Part shown: in pieces, positions 24,941-31,932 of the stretch | Layout: each line of letters opens with the position of its first letter | Position numbering within the stretch: the stretch's first letter is position 1 | Origin: a virus | DNA: 40,645 nucleotides | Direction: 5' to 3' (one strand) | IMG/VR virus record: IMGVR_UViG_3300044699_000087 | Location: 1-40,645 of that record | Notes under the pieces: generated by a model | Seen by the model: the letters and a program-made list of their open reading frames with translations, nothing else | Databases searched by the model: none | Told to the model about the DNA's origin: nothing | Made by a program: the position numbers and the translations under genes

Positions 24941-25174
24941 ATGGCCACTGAGACCGCTACCCGCCCCGCCCACGGAACCCGCCTCCTCGTCACCTTCGCC
25001 GGCGGCGAGGGCTACGACGCCGAGGTCGCCGTCGGCCGCGTCACCGAGACGTACCCCGACGGCATCGACATCACCTGCGACGCCAAGACCCTCAGCCACG
25101 ACCCCGGCGACGTGTTCACCGTGTTCGACACAGAGCAGGCCGCCGGGCGCGTCACCCTCGAGGTCCTGACGTGA
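24941..25174 (+). CDS. Hypothetical protein (77 aa), leaderless
   Basis: This is the first gene of the short rightward block. It begins MATETATRPAHGTRLLVTFA, is strand-rich (YDAEVAVGRVTETYPDGIDI) and ends with TEQAAGRVTLEVLT. The start is set by its position 6 nt after a -10 box and the absence of a Shine-Dalgarno. The fold may be a small beta-barrel. Its stop overlaps the next GTG. Confidence 0.65.
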   Translation: MATETATRPAHGTRLLVTFAGGEGYDAEVAVGRVTETYPDGIDITCDAKTLSHDPGDVFTVFDTEQAAGRVTLEVLT

Positions 25175-25326
25175 CCGTCGAGCACTCCACCGACCACGGC
25201 CGCACCTGGCAGGCCATCACGCCCCACGACCGGTCGCCGCTCGTCGCCATCCTCGCCGAGCTGGCGCCCTACGAGATCCACGACGACGGCATGGGCAACC
25301 TGTACCGCTGGAGGGACGATGCCTGA
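25171..25326 (+). CDS. Hypothetical protein (51 aa)
   Basis: A 51-residue protein from a GTG overlapping the previous stop (GTGA). It reads VEHSTDHGRTWQAITPHDRS, then LVAILAELAPYEIHDDG and MGNLYRWRDD. The ending 'DGMGNLYRW' suggests a beta hairpin. Unknown function. Confidence 0.6.
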   Translation: MTVEHSTDHGRTWQAITPHDRSPLVAILAELAPYEIHDDGMGNLYRWRDDA

Positions 25327-25507
25327 CTTCGATCCCGACGAGCTCGTCACGGTCGCCACGATCGCCGAGCGCCACCAGGTCGGCGTGAACGCCGTGTACA
25401 CGTGGCGGCACCGTGGGCTGCTGCCCGACCCGGTGCAGCGGTACGGGAACGTGCTGCTGTGGCGCTGGCGCGACGTCGCCGGCCGCCCGACCGGGGAGGG
25501 CGCGTAG
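25319..25507 (+). CDS. MerR/excisionase-like HTH protein (62 aa)
   Basis: The protein consists almost only of a helix-turn-helix: LVTVATIAERHQVGVNAVYT, WRHRGLLPDPVQRYG, then the wing NVLLWRWRDVAGR. This fits MerR-like or AlpA/Xis DNA-binding domains, in which the wing ends with a Trp-rich strand. Being the last gene of a short rightward unit facing the replication block, it may act as a regulator of one of the divergent promoters. Confidence 0.75.
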   Translation: MPDFDPDELVTVATIAERHQVGVNAVYTWRHRGLLPDPVQRYGNVLLWRWRDVAGRPTGEGA

Positions 25508-25529
25508 GCTCGCCCCGGAGTTCCCCAGC

Positions 25530-25563
25530 ACGATCCCCCGCTCCGGTCCGAGCGGGGGATCGT
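25530..25563. terminator. Bidirectional terminator hairpin
   Basis: A perfect 14-bp stem (ACGATCCCCCGCTC and its complement) surrounds a 6-nt loop CGGTCC between the converging genes ending at 25507 and 25568. The GC-rich stem is symmetrical and could stop transcription from both sides; there is no long U tract. Confidence 0.75.
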
Positions 25564-25567
25564 CGCG

Positions 25568-25846
25568 TCAGGGGTCGAGTGCGTCAGCCCGCGGCGGCCA
25601 GGGGCCCACGGGCCGACCGGCCGAGCGCAGCAGGTCGTGGTCCGCCACAGACAGGAAGCCCATGGCGCCGAGGATGGACAGCTCGTCGTCATCGAACCCG
25701 GCGGCGAGGGTGCCGAGCCAGAGCAGGCGCTCGGCGCGCTGGTGGAGGCGTCGGGCGTCGTTGAACCTGTCGCCGATCTCGGAGAGCCGGTGCTTGGTGA
25801 ACTCGTCGAAGTCGTCTCTGGACAGGCAGCGCTTCCTGCGGCTCAT
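25568..25846 (-). CDS. Hypothetical protein, last gene of the replication block (92 aa)
   Basis: This 92-residue protein is basic at the N-terminus (MSRRKRCLSRDDFDEFTKH), then helical (IGDRFNDARRLHQRAERLL, DDDELSILGAMGFLSVADH). Its ATG overlaps the stop of the replication initiator gene. In lambda-like phages the gene after O encodes a helicase loader; this protein is far too short for a P homologue, but a helper of replication is possible. No domain is recognised. Confidence 0.6.
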   Translation of the reverse strand: MSRRKRCLSRDDFDEFTKHRLSEIGDRFNDARRLHQRAERLLWLGTLAAGFDDDELSILGAMGFLSVADHDLLRSAGRPVGPWPPRADALDP

Positions 25847-26553
25847 GCCTGCCCCCTGTGGATAACTTCGGGCGACAGCGCGCGCGGGTCACGAAGCCAC
25901 TCTCGTGAGCTGGGTTGGATTGACCCAGTGCCCTGCGCGACCGGGGGGCGTACGGGGGGAGAGTCGCTTCTCCCCCCGTCTGCGGCGCGGGTCGGGTCGG
26001 GGCACGCGCCGCGTGCGGTAGCCGAGGCTGGTGGCCCTTGACCTGAGCCGCGCGCGCGACTGTCGAGCGGGATGACATCGGCACTGCCTGACAGACCAGA
26101 CGGCGCGACGCTGTGACCAGGGCGAACACCGTTCCGCAACGGATGCTCCGTCCGTTCGCTCCGGACGTTCCGTCCGTTGCGGTCCTCGGCGCGCAACGGA
26201 AGGGATCGTCCGTTGCGCGCGCGGCCCTGCAACGGATGCTCCGTCCGTTGCGACGGGCTCAGGTGGACCACCTCGAGGTAGTCCAGGACGGTCACGCTGC
26301 CCGGGTACCCGCGGACCCACCGGCACTCGATCAGCCCGCGGTCCTCGAGCTGGCGCAGGCGCGGCCGGAGGTTGCGCGCCGAGAGGCCCAGGAGCGGGCC
26401 CAGGTCCTCCTGTGTGCCCTTCCACGTCCCGGTGCGGTGGTCGACCTCGAGCACGAGCCCCGTGAGGATCAGGCGCTCCATCGGCTCGAGTCCGTGGGCG
26501 TCCATGAGGGCGCGGAGTCGTTCGGGGCGGACGCCGACGAACCGCTCGGTCAT
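25843..26553 (-). CDS. Replication initiation protein, lambda O-like (winged helix plus internal iterons)
   Basis: Residues 1-95 form a winged helix: MERLILTGLVLEVDHRTG, TQEDLGPLLGLSARNLRPRL, then RQLEDRGLIECRWVRGYPGS. The next ~55 residues are an Arg/Asn linker with repeated peptides (RTEHPLQG, RNGRSLPLR, RTEHPLRNG) because the DNA contains four inverted-repeat iterons. The C-terminal ~80 residues are Pro/Ser-rich without a clear fold. Lambda O has the same plan: N-terminal origin-binding domain, ori inside its gene, C-terminal partner domain. The initiator role is inferred from that architecture and gene position. 236 residues, frame intact. Confidence 0.7.
   Translation of the reverse strand: MTERFVGVRPERLRALMDAHGLEPMERLILTGLVLEVDHRTGTWKGTQEDLGPLLGLSARNLRPRLRQLEDRGLIECRWVRGYPGSVTVLDYLEVVHLSPSQRTEHPLQGRARNGRSLPLRAEDRNGRNVRSERTEHPLRNGVRPGHSVAPSGLSGSADVIPLDSRARGSGQGPPASATARGACPDPTRAADGGRSDSPPVRPPVAQGTGSIQPSSREWLRDPRALSPEVIHRGQA
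26136..26251 (-). repeat. Iteron array inside the initiator gene (putative origin of replication)
   Basis: Four 23-24-nt units on the minus strand begin near 26251, 26216, 26180 and 26158. Each has a left arm (G/C)(C/G)AACGGACG and a right arm resembling TCCGTTGC, so each unit is itself an inverted repeat; the unit at 26190-26219 extends to 11-bp perfect arms. Units recur at steps of 35, 36 and 22 nt. No AT-rich unwinding element was noticed close by. Confidence 0.75.
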
Positions 26554-26717
26554 GACGCCGCCGTGGCGGCGTCGACCTCGAGTGCCGCGGCGATCAGCTC
26601 GCGGGCGATGGCGGAAGCGCTGACGTCGCGCTCGAGGGCGCGGCGCTCGATCTCTTCGGCTTCGGCGGGCTTGAGGTAGACAGCGATCCGCTGCCGACCA
26701 CCGTACGTGGCTGCCAT
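26550..26717 (-). CDS. Ribbon-helix-helix protein (55 aa)
   Basis: The ribbon strand is RQRIAVYLKPAEA, followed by helix A EEIERRALERDVS and helix B SASAIARELIAAAL, the pattern of CopG/Arc-type dimeric repressors. The gene lies just before the initiator and overlaps it by ATGA, which suggests control of replication gene expression in the manner of plasmid CopG. A TAGGCT box 6 nt before the ATG suggests a leaderless internal promoter. Confidence 0.8.
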   Translation of the reverse strand: MAATYGGRQRIAVYLKPAEAEEIERRALERDVSASAIARELIAAALEVDAATAAS

Positions 26718-26721
26718 CGGC

Positions 26722-26991
26722 TTAGCCTAACCCGTTCCCGGTCCAGCAGTCGACGCAGACGGACAGGTCCGGGCCCTTGTACCGGCGCGCCCGCGTGTTG
26801 AACACCGGGACCATCCCCCGGAACTCGAGCGCCGGCCGCCCGCACGCCTGGCACAACCAGCCCTCATCGTCATGGGCAGGGTGGGTGCGGGTCGCCTGCG
26901 CCCACCCGTCGGCCCGTAGGTACGGCTCGTAGCGGCGGTCCCCCGCGGCGACGGCACGCCGGGCGAAGTCCTCCGACGGGCGGTCAGGCAT
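26722..26991 (-). CDS. Zinc-binding hypothetical protein (89 aa)
   Basis: The protein begins MPDRPSEDFARRAVAAGDRR and ends with two Cys pairs: CQACGRPALEFRG near residue 50 and SVCVDCWTGNG near 80. This four-Cys treble-clef-like finger suggests zinc binding and perhaps DNA or RNA contact. It overlaps the methyltransferase end. Function unknown. Confidence 0.7.
   Translation of the reverse strand: MPDRPSEDFARRAVAAGDRRYEPYLRADGWAQATRTHPAHDDEGWLCQACGRPALEFRGMVPVFNTRARRYKGPDLSVCVDCWTGNGLG
26724..26753 (-). promoter_or_regulatory. Possible leaderless promoter for the RHH-initiator genes
   Basis: TAGGCT lies 6 nt upstream of the RHH ATG on the minus strand; a weak -35 (TCGACT) occurs 18 bp further upstream. 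The TAGGCT is within a small palindrome TTAGGCTAA, overlapping the stop codon of the upstream gene. Evidence is modest because the -35 matches only four of six consensus bases. Confidence 0.45.
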
Positions 26992-28219
26992 CGCCGTCGT
27001 CCACGGTGAGGAACATGCCGACCCTGTCGCGGGCGAGGTCGGCGTTGCGGGAGTCGAGGTCGATGCCGATGGAGTCGCGGGACATGCCGGAGGCGACGGC
27101 CAGCGTGGTGCCGGAGCCGGCGAAGGGATCGAGGACGAGGCCGGGGCGCCAGATGTTGTGGCCGCAGTCCGACCAGCCCACGGTGCTGCGGTCAGCGCAG
27201 CGGTTGCCGTGCGTGCCTGCGCCCCCGTCGTTGATGACCGGGTCGCGAACCTTGTCAGGCCACTCGGTCGGCTCGACGATGCGCCGCGACGGCTGCCCGC
27301 AGGTGATGCAGACCTTGCGGGGGCACATGGAGTCGATGAGCCGCTTGGGTAGCTCGGGCGGGAAGACGGCGTAGTGGGCGCCCGCGTAGCCGCCGGGGGT
27401 GATCTCCCACCAGTCGAGCGGCGGGGCTCCGGCGGGGTTGTTGAGCCGGTCCTGGCGGTGATGGCCGGACGGCGAGCCGTTGTTCTTCGCTGAGGGCGGG
27501 GTGCCGTCGGCGACGGTGAGGGTCTTGGCGGCGAGGGGCTGGCGGACGGCGTCGAGGTCGAACCACCGGTCACGTGCCCGGGTGGCCACGGTGATGTAGC
27601 TCGTGGCCGGCCGGTACTTGTCGGCCAGCGCACCCACCGGGGGGTTGGGACGCACCCAGGCGACCATGTTCCGGATCCGCCACCGACCCGCGGGTGAGTC
27701 AGGGCCGCGCCGGTCGAGGACGTTGTACCCGTAGGCGAGCGACAGCAAGTAGGCCTCGGGGATGCCGCACAGCGACTTCTCCATCGGCCAGCCGGTTGAG
27801 GTATCCCGTCGAGCGGGCGGCGTCACGCCGTTGGCGATGTAGCCCTCGCGTCGAGTCTCACGGACACGTCGACCAGACCCGTCGAATTTCGGCTGCCCCT
27901 CGCGGAGTCCGTCGGCGGTGTAGTCCCCGCCCCCGCCCCCGCCCCCACTGCCGGCGTAGGTGTCGCCGAGCTCGACAGCGATCGACCCGTGCGGGGTGAG
28001 CAGCCGGCCCCACTCGGCGGTCAGCTCGAGGAGCGTGTGGATGAACTCGGCGGGGGTCGGCTCGGAGCCGATCTCCTTGCCCTTGTCCGGGTGGTCGGCG
28101 GGCAGGTAGCTGCGCAGCGCGAGGAACGGGGGCGAGGTGACGACGAGGTCGACGGACCCGTCCGGTAGCTGCGCCATGCGCTCCCGGACGTCGCCCACTA
28201 GGTAAGTGGCGGTGCTCAT
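26984..28219 (-). CDS. DNA methyltransferase, TSPPF type
   Basis: This is an intact 411-residue enzyme. Motif IV is TSPPF at residues 28-32 (DLVVTSPPFLALR) and motif I DPFAGSGTT lies near residue 370, followed by IGIDLDSRNADLA. The S/T-PPF form with motif IV before motif I is typical of N4-cytosine beta-class enzymes. A Gly run (SGGGGGGGD) is encoded by a CCCCCG repeat. A Cys cluster (CPRKVCITCGQP and later CADRSTVGWSDC) probably binds zinc near the target-recognition region. No cognate nuclease is present. Confidence 0.9.
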   Translation of the reverse strand: MSTATYLVGDVRERMAQLPDGSVDLVVTSPPFLALRSYLPADHPDKGKEIGSEPTPAEFIHTLLELTAEWGRLLTPHGSIAVELGDTYAGSGGGGGGGDYTADGLREGQPKFDGSGRRVRETRREGYIANGVTPPARRDTSTGWPMEKSLCGIPEAYLLSLAYGYNVLDRRGPDSPAGRWRIRNMVAWVRPNPPVGALADKYRPATSYITVATRARDRWFDLDAVRQPLAAKTLTVADGTPPSAKNNGSPSGHHRQDRLNNPAGAPPLDWWEITPGGYAGAHYAVFPPELPKRLIDSMCPRKVCITCGQPSRRIVEPTEWPDKVRDPVINDGGAGTHGNRCADRSTVGWSDCGHNIWRPGLVLDPFAGSGTTLAVASGMSRDSIGIDLDSRNADLARDRVGMFLTVDDGDA

Positions 28220-28425
28220 GCGTCGTCATCCCGCGGCACCCAGCCCGCGGCGCGTCCCTCGGCCAGGGCACGCAACCGGCGTTCCTGGTCCTCCGCAAGC
28301 GCACCCAGCTCGGTGGGGTCGAGCCGGTCGAGCCGGGGCGGCCGGTGCACGACCGCCCCTTGCTCGGTGAGCCGGCGCCACGCCTCCAGGAGGCGCACGT
28401 GAGGGGCGAGGGGCGGGTCAGTCAT
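28216..28425 (-). CDS. Hypothetical protein (69 aa)
   Basis: A helical, charged 69-residue protein: PHVRLLEAWRRLTEQGAVV, LDPTELGALAEDQERRLRAL, then an ending GWVPRDDD. It overlaps the methyltransferase start by ATGA and the upstream stop by 8 bases. No family was recognised. Confidence 0.6.
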   Translation of the reverse strand: MTDPPLAPHVRLLEAWRRLTEQGAVVHRPPRLDRLDPTELGALAEDQERRLRALAEGRAAGWVPRDDDA

Positions 28426-28732
28426 CGGCCCGCAGCTTCGCCAGTTCCTCGGCGCGGAGGGCGTCGTACTCGTCGGGGTGCGCCCGCGCGAGTCGTCCGA
28501 GGGCGCGGATGCGGGCCTTGGCGCGAGTCAGTGTCATGGCGCTGGTGCACGCCTTGCACTCACGGCGCCGGCCGTTGCGGCTCGTCGCTGACCGTGCGAA
28601 CTGGTCGAGGGGCTTGACGACACCGCAGTTCCGGCAGCATCGCTCGGTCTCGTCGACAGGCGCTCGGTCCTGGCCGCCGGCGACTCTTTCCAGGAGCGCC
28701 CGTTGTTCGTCGGTCCACTCGACGGCGGTCAC
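28418..28732 (-). CDS. Zinc-finger protein (104 aa)
   Basis: From the GTG at 28732, the protein has a helical start (EWTDEQRALLERVAGG), then CCRNCGVVKPLDQFARSATS and RRRECKAC, a classic phage zinc finger ('CR.CG..KPLD.F....R...CK.C') common in actinophage DNA-binding miniproteins. The C-terminus is helical and basic (AKARIRALGRLARAHPDEY). It may bind DNA or a host factor. Overlaps the WhiB-like gene by four bases. Confidence 0.75.
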   Translation of the reverse strand: MTAVEWTDEQRALLERVAGGQDRAPVDETERCCRNCGVVKPLDQFARSATSRNGRRRECKACTSAMTLTRAKARIRALGRLARAHPDEYDALRAEELAKLRADD

Positions 28733-29127
28733 GACGTGGCCCTCCTGCGTGCCTGACGGACGGCGGTGTTGGACCGGGGGATACCGGCCCGCGGGTCGAC
28801 CCGCACCGGCACGCCCGCGGTCCCGCCGAGCCGCTTGCGGAGCTCGCGGCGCTGCTCGGGTGTCGACCCGAACACGCCCTCCGGTTCGTTGATGTTGGCG
28901 GCCACACAGTCCGTGTGGACCTGGCAGCAGGCACACCATTTGGCGACGGCCTCCCGGCACCGCTTGGCGACGGTCTGCCCGCCGGTGGGGTGGTACGGGA
29001 AGAACACGTCGCCGGGGTTGTCGGCGAGGCGGCACAGGGCCCGGTCCTCCCAGTGGCGCTCGATGGCTTCGGGCCGCCGGGCGGCGATGACGGCGGGGTC
29101 GGCCCAGTCGGGCAGGGCGACGGTCAC
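28729..29127 (-). CDS. WhiB-like transcription factor
   Basis: This 132-residue protein has the WhiB iron-sulfur pattern: C32 in DRALCRLADNPGDVFFP, then C65-x2-C68-x5-C74 in WCACCQVHTDC, and the G-turn plus basic helix GVFGSTPEQRRELRKRL at about residues 84-100. Extra Cys occur at 57 and 67. WhiB proteins are restricted to Actinomycetota and their phages and act through the primary sigma factor; phage versions can repress host whiB genes. The GTG start overlaps the upstream stop. The C-terminal basic tail (RSNTAVRQARRRA) may bind DNA. Confidence 0.88.
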   Translation of the reverse strand: MTVALPDWADPAVIAARRPEAIERHWEDRALCRLADNPGDVFFPYHPTGGQTVAKRCREAVAKWCACCQVHTDCVAANINEPEGVFGSTPEQRRELRKRLGGTAGVPVRVDPRAGIPRSNTAVRQARRRATS

Positions 29128-29399
29128 GGCGACCGCTCCTCGTGGTAGCGCTTGAACTCGGCGACCATCTCGGCCCGGGTGGCCGCGCCGACCCCGGTGG
29201 CGTCGGTGAGGACGCCGGGGCTGTCCCCGCCGACGGCGAGGGCGGCTTCGAGGGCGAGGGCGCAACGGCGGCACCTGCCGTCGTAGGCCGCCCACGGGTC
29301 GGTGGGGCGCTCGGGCTGATCGCACGCCCACCAGCCGCCGGGGCCGAGGTCCCAGCCGTGGAGGGGCACGTCGTCGAGCGACGTGGGAGTCCAGGTCAT
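29124..29399 (-). CDS. Hypothetical protein (91 aa)
   Basis: The first half is Trp/Gly-rich (HGWDLGPGGWWACDQPERP) and includes CRRCALALEAALAV, so a Cys pair plus C26 may bind zinc. The C-terminal half is helical (GVGAATRAEMVAEFKRYHEE). It lies between a WhiB-like gene and another hypothetical in an ATGA-linked chain. No function can be named. Confidence 0.6.
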   Translation of the reverse strand: MTWTPTSLDDVPLHGWDLGPGGWWACDQPERPTDPWAAYDGRCRRCALALEAALAVGGDSPGVLTDATGVGAATRAEMVAEFKRYHEERSP

Positions 29400-29767
29400 G
29401 CCGACACCTCGTTGCGCCGCACCCGGTCACCCGCAGCGATAGCGCTGCGGGGCGTCGCGCCATGGGCGTCGAGGACAGCCGTGGTGTCGGCCAGGCTGAC
29501 CACCTCGATCGGGTCGGTCATGGTCCAGTCGACGAGCACGGCCAACGCTGCGGCGGCGCCCATCGCCGTCTCAGGGTCACCGAACTCGGCGGGCAGGGCG
29601 AGGCCGGTGGGCTGGTGGGTGATGACCCACGACTCGCGTGGGGGCTGGTCGTGGACGAAGAGACGGCCGACGACGAGGCCGGGCGTGGCCGTGGTGAACA
29701 CCGTCTTGATGTGCTCGCCTTCGGCGCAGGTGCAGCCGATCACGATGTCGACTCGGGCGCCGATCAT
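29396..29767 (-). CDS. Hypothetical protein (123 aa)
   Basis: The sequence is mixed alpha/beta: VDIVIGCTCAEGEHIKTVFT, GRLFVHDQPPRESWVITH, then an Ala-rich helix TAMGAAAALAVLVDWTM and a final basic segment. Nothing matches a family known to me. Overlaps on both sides by four bases. Confidence 0.6.
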   Translation of the reverse strand: MIGARVDIVIGCTCAEGEHIKTVFTTATPGLVVGRLFVHDQPPRESWVITHQPTGLALPAEFGDPETAMGAAAALAVLVDWTMTDPIEVVSLADTTAVLDAHGATPRSAIAAGDRVRRNEVSA

Positions 29768-30249
29768 CGCAGGCTCTCCACGCTGGCGACGAGCTGCCCG
29801 ACCACGTCGAGCGCCCGTTCCAGCTCGCCCATCATGATCCCGTCTCCCGCCGGGCCGCGGTCGATGACGAGCCGGCGGACGTCCTCAACCCACCGGCCGA
29901 TGGAGTCTGTCTGGTCGCGGGTCAGGACCGCCCCGTGGTCGTGCCCGCCCGCGGGCTCGTACCGGAAGTCCACGACGTCGGCGTCGACCGGCCAGAACTC
30001 GGCCTCGCCGTGGCCCGTCGTCGCGTGCAGGACCCACTGCCCCGGGCGGACGAACACCGTCCGATGGCGGGTCACCACGAGCAGCCCACCGTCGGGGCGC
30101 AGCTCGCAGTTCCCGCCGTTGCCGACGATCCAGTCGTGGATCGCCATGCGGCAGTGCTCTGTCCCGTCGTAACGGATCGTGTCCGCCAAGGTGCGGCGGT
30201 GGCGCAGCATCACCACCGGGTACGTGGCCGTGGTCTCAGACGGGCTCAT
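29764..30249 (-). CDS. Phage protein with 'PGQWVL...EFWPV' domain (161 aa)
   Basis: The centre of this protein (VTRHRTVFVRPGQWVLHAT, EAEFWPVDADVVDFRYEPAG) matches a domain found in many phage hypothetical proteins with the signature 'V.PGDWVV.G..GEFYP..P..F...YEP'. The C-terminal ~50 residues are helical (GELERALDVVGQLVASVESL). It overlaps the end of the RecT-like gene by 14 bases, and its role in DNA metabolism is only suggested by neighbours. Confidence 0.65.
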   Translation of the reverse strand: MSPSETTATYPVVMLRHRRTLADTIRYDGTEHCRMAIHDWIVGNGGNCELRPDGGLLVVTRHRTVFVRPGQWVLHATTGHGEAEFWPVDADVVDFRYEPAGGHDHGAVLTRDQTDSIGRWVEDVRRLVIDRGPAGDGIMMGELERALDVVGQLVASVESLR

Positions 30250-31078
30250 CGCCGGCCGCCTTCGCTCCGTGCTGCGCGGTGATCTCCGCCGCCGACACAC
30301 CCAGCGCCGGGAACTCGTCGTCCACCCGCGTCTCCCGGGCCATGATCGACTTGTACGAGATCGACAGGTTCGCCACGTCGTAGGGCGTCCAGTCCGCCCG
30401 CGGCGCCCCCACCTTCTCCTCGAGCTGGGAGACCTTCACGCCCAGCCCGTCGAACCGTTCGATGGCGTCAGCGATCCGGCGGGGCAGCGCCACCCCACCC
30501 CCGTGCTCGAGCGTGGCCCGGCACAGACCGGTGGCCTCCTCGACCAGCCACGGCGGCAGGACCTTCTTGATCGCCTCCCGCACCCGGCGGCTGCCCTGGT
30601 TGGTCGTCAGCTCGTAGATGTCCCGGAGCTCCTTGAGCTCCTGGGCGCCGTCCTTGCGGTCGCGGAGGTGGGGGACGATGAACACGTGGGCGACGCGGGT
30701 GTTGGACTGGAGGTCCCACGCCCACGCCTGCATCTCGGAGATACCGGCGGCGGGGTCGCGGCGTAGCTCGGTGAGGCCGTGGGTGACGTTGCCCCAGCAG
30801 CGGGCGAGCTCGACCATGAGGTGGACGGTGGGGCCGATGATGGTGGCGCCGCCCTTGCGGTACGAGTAGAAGGCCCGTTCTGCGACGACGGCGAGGCCGC
30901 AGGACTGGCGCATCTCGGCGATGGACGCTTCGGGTTCGCGGGGGCAGGTCTTGGCGGCCTGGACCATGGAGACGACCTCGGCGACGGCGCGGGTCTGTTC
31001 GATGGCGGTGCCTTCGCTGGCGCCTTGGGGGACGGGCCAGGTGTTGGCTGGTGGGCTGGCGGTCTCGCTGTTGCTCAC
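30236..31078 (-). CDS. RecT-like single-strand annealing protein (phage recombinase)
   Basis: This 280-residue protein has features I associate with a large family of phage annealing proteins encoded next to a nuclease: AEMRQSCGLAVVAERAFYSY, RKGGATIIGPTVHLMVELAR, WAWDLQSNTRVAHVFIVP, then RDIYELTTNQGSRRVREAI and a GVKVSQLEEKVG ending. It starts at GTG 31078 with GGAGAG before it, four bases after the nuclease stop. Together the pair would recombine and repair phage DNA like RecE/RecT. Assignment rests on motif pattern plus gene pairing. Confidence 0.75.
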   Translation of the reverse strand: MSNSETASPPANTWPVPQGASEGTAIEQTRAVAEVVSMVQAAKTCPREPEASIAEMRQSCGLAVVAERAFYSYRKGGATIIGPTVHLMVELARCWGNVTHGLTELRRDPAAGISEMQAWAWDLQSNTRVAHVFIVPHLRDRKDGAQELKELRDIYELTTNQGSRRVREAIKKVLPPWLVEEATGLCRATLEHGGGVALPRRIADAIERFDGLGVKVSQLEEKVGAPRADWTPYDVANLSISYKSIMARETRVDDEFPALGVSAAEITAQHGAKAAGDEPV

Positions 31079-31082
31079 TGGT

Positions 31083-31932
31083 TCACTCTCCGTGTTGGGT
31101 TTCGTACCAGGCTGGCAGTTGCAGGTGGGTGACGTCGTCAGCAAAGCCCGGCCACACGTCGGTCTCGACGCACCGGGCGTAGGTGTTGATGGCCATGCGG
31201 TTGAGGGTGGCGCCGATGCGTTGGGCGACGTGGTCGAGCTCGACGACGTGGACCAAATACGGCGGGTCCTTCGCTTGGAACACGAACACGAACCGGGCTT
31301 CGGGCCCGGCGATGTCGAGGGCTTCGCACCCGGCCCGATACCAGTCGTCCTGGCACGCGTAGCCGTGTGACGCGGCGGCGCGGGCGAGTGCGTCGATGTC
31401 GACCGCTGCGGCTGTCTTGTAGTCGGGGACGATGAGGCGCCCCCGCCCGCGGTCGGGTAGCCAGTCGAGGCGTGCCCGTCGCATGACGCCGGTGGGCGTG
31501 TCGCGCCACACGAGGGTCTGTTCGGGTTGGCCGTGGTCGGGGTCGAACAGCAGCGACGCGAACGGGTGGGCGCGTAGGGCGTCGGCCATGGCGTGGACGG
31601 TCTCGTACTGGTGGCGGAGCAACGGGACGGCGCCTTGCTCGCGGACGTCGGCGGCCTCTTCCTTGGCCCGTTTGGTGCGCCAGTCGGGGGCGTCGATGGA
31701 GACGATGGCGGGCCCGCGGCCCAACACGATGGTGTGGGCGGCGTGGCCCAAGTCGAAGTGCGCTTTCGGCTCGGGCGGGTTGTGGCGTTCCCAGTGGTAC
31801 AGGGCGGGGCAGCCGGGTGGGAGTAGCCGGCGGGCGCCGGAACTGGACAGCGACCCGCCCGCGACGGGGGTCACGGTGGTAGGTGTCGGCGTCGATGTCG
31901 GGGTACACGCCCGGCTCGGTGATGAGCGTCAC
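31083..31932 (-). CDS. RecE/YqaJ-like PD-(D/E)XK exonuclease
   Basis: This is about 282 residues when the run of five C near 31870 is read as four, giving a start TLITEPGVYPDIDADTYHRD then PVAGGSLSSSGARRLLP, the standard N-terminus of RecE-type nucleases. The core has FDLGHAAHTIVLGRG, and active-site residues in RARLDWLPDRGRGRLIVPDYKTA (here D-x..DYK, with Lys in the K of YKT). The C-terminal part continues with YRAGCEALDIAG and FVFVFQAKDPPYLVHV. It would resect double-stranded ends for the annealing protein. GTG start overlaps the upstream stop. Confidence 0.8.

Noticed and set aside
26136-26251. CRISPR array reading of the repeated units at 26.14-26.25 kb
   Set aside because: Units are internally symmetrical, unevenly spaced, lie inside a coding gene and have no spacer-like variable sequences or cas genes.
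27920-27952. CCCCCG microsatellite in the second methyltransferase gene
   Set aside because: It encodes only a Gly run within an intact frame; no sign of phase variation, since no out-of-frame form is visible, though its length could be unreliable.
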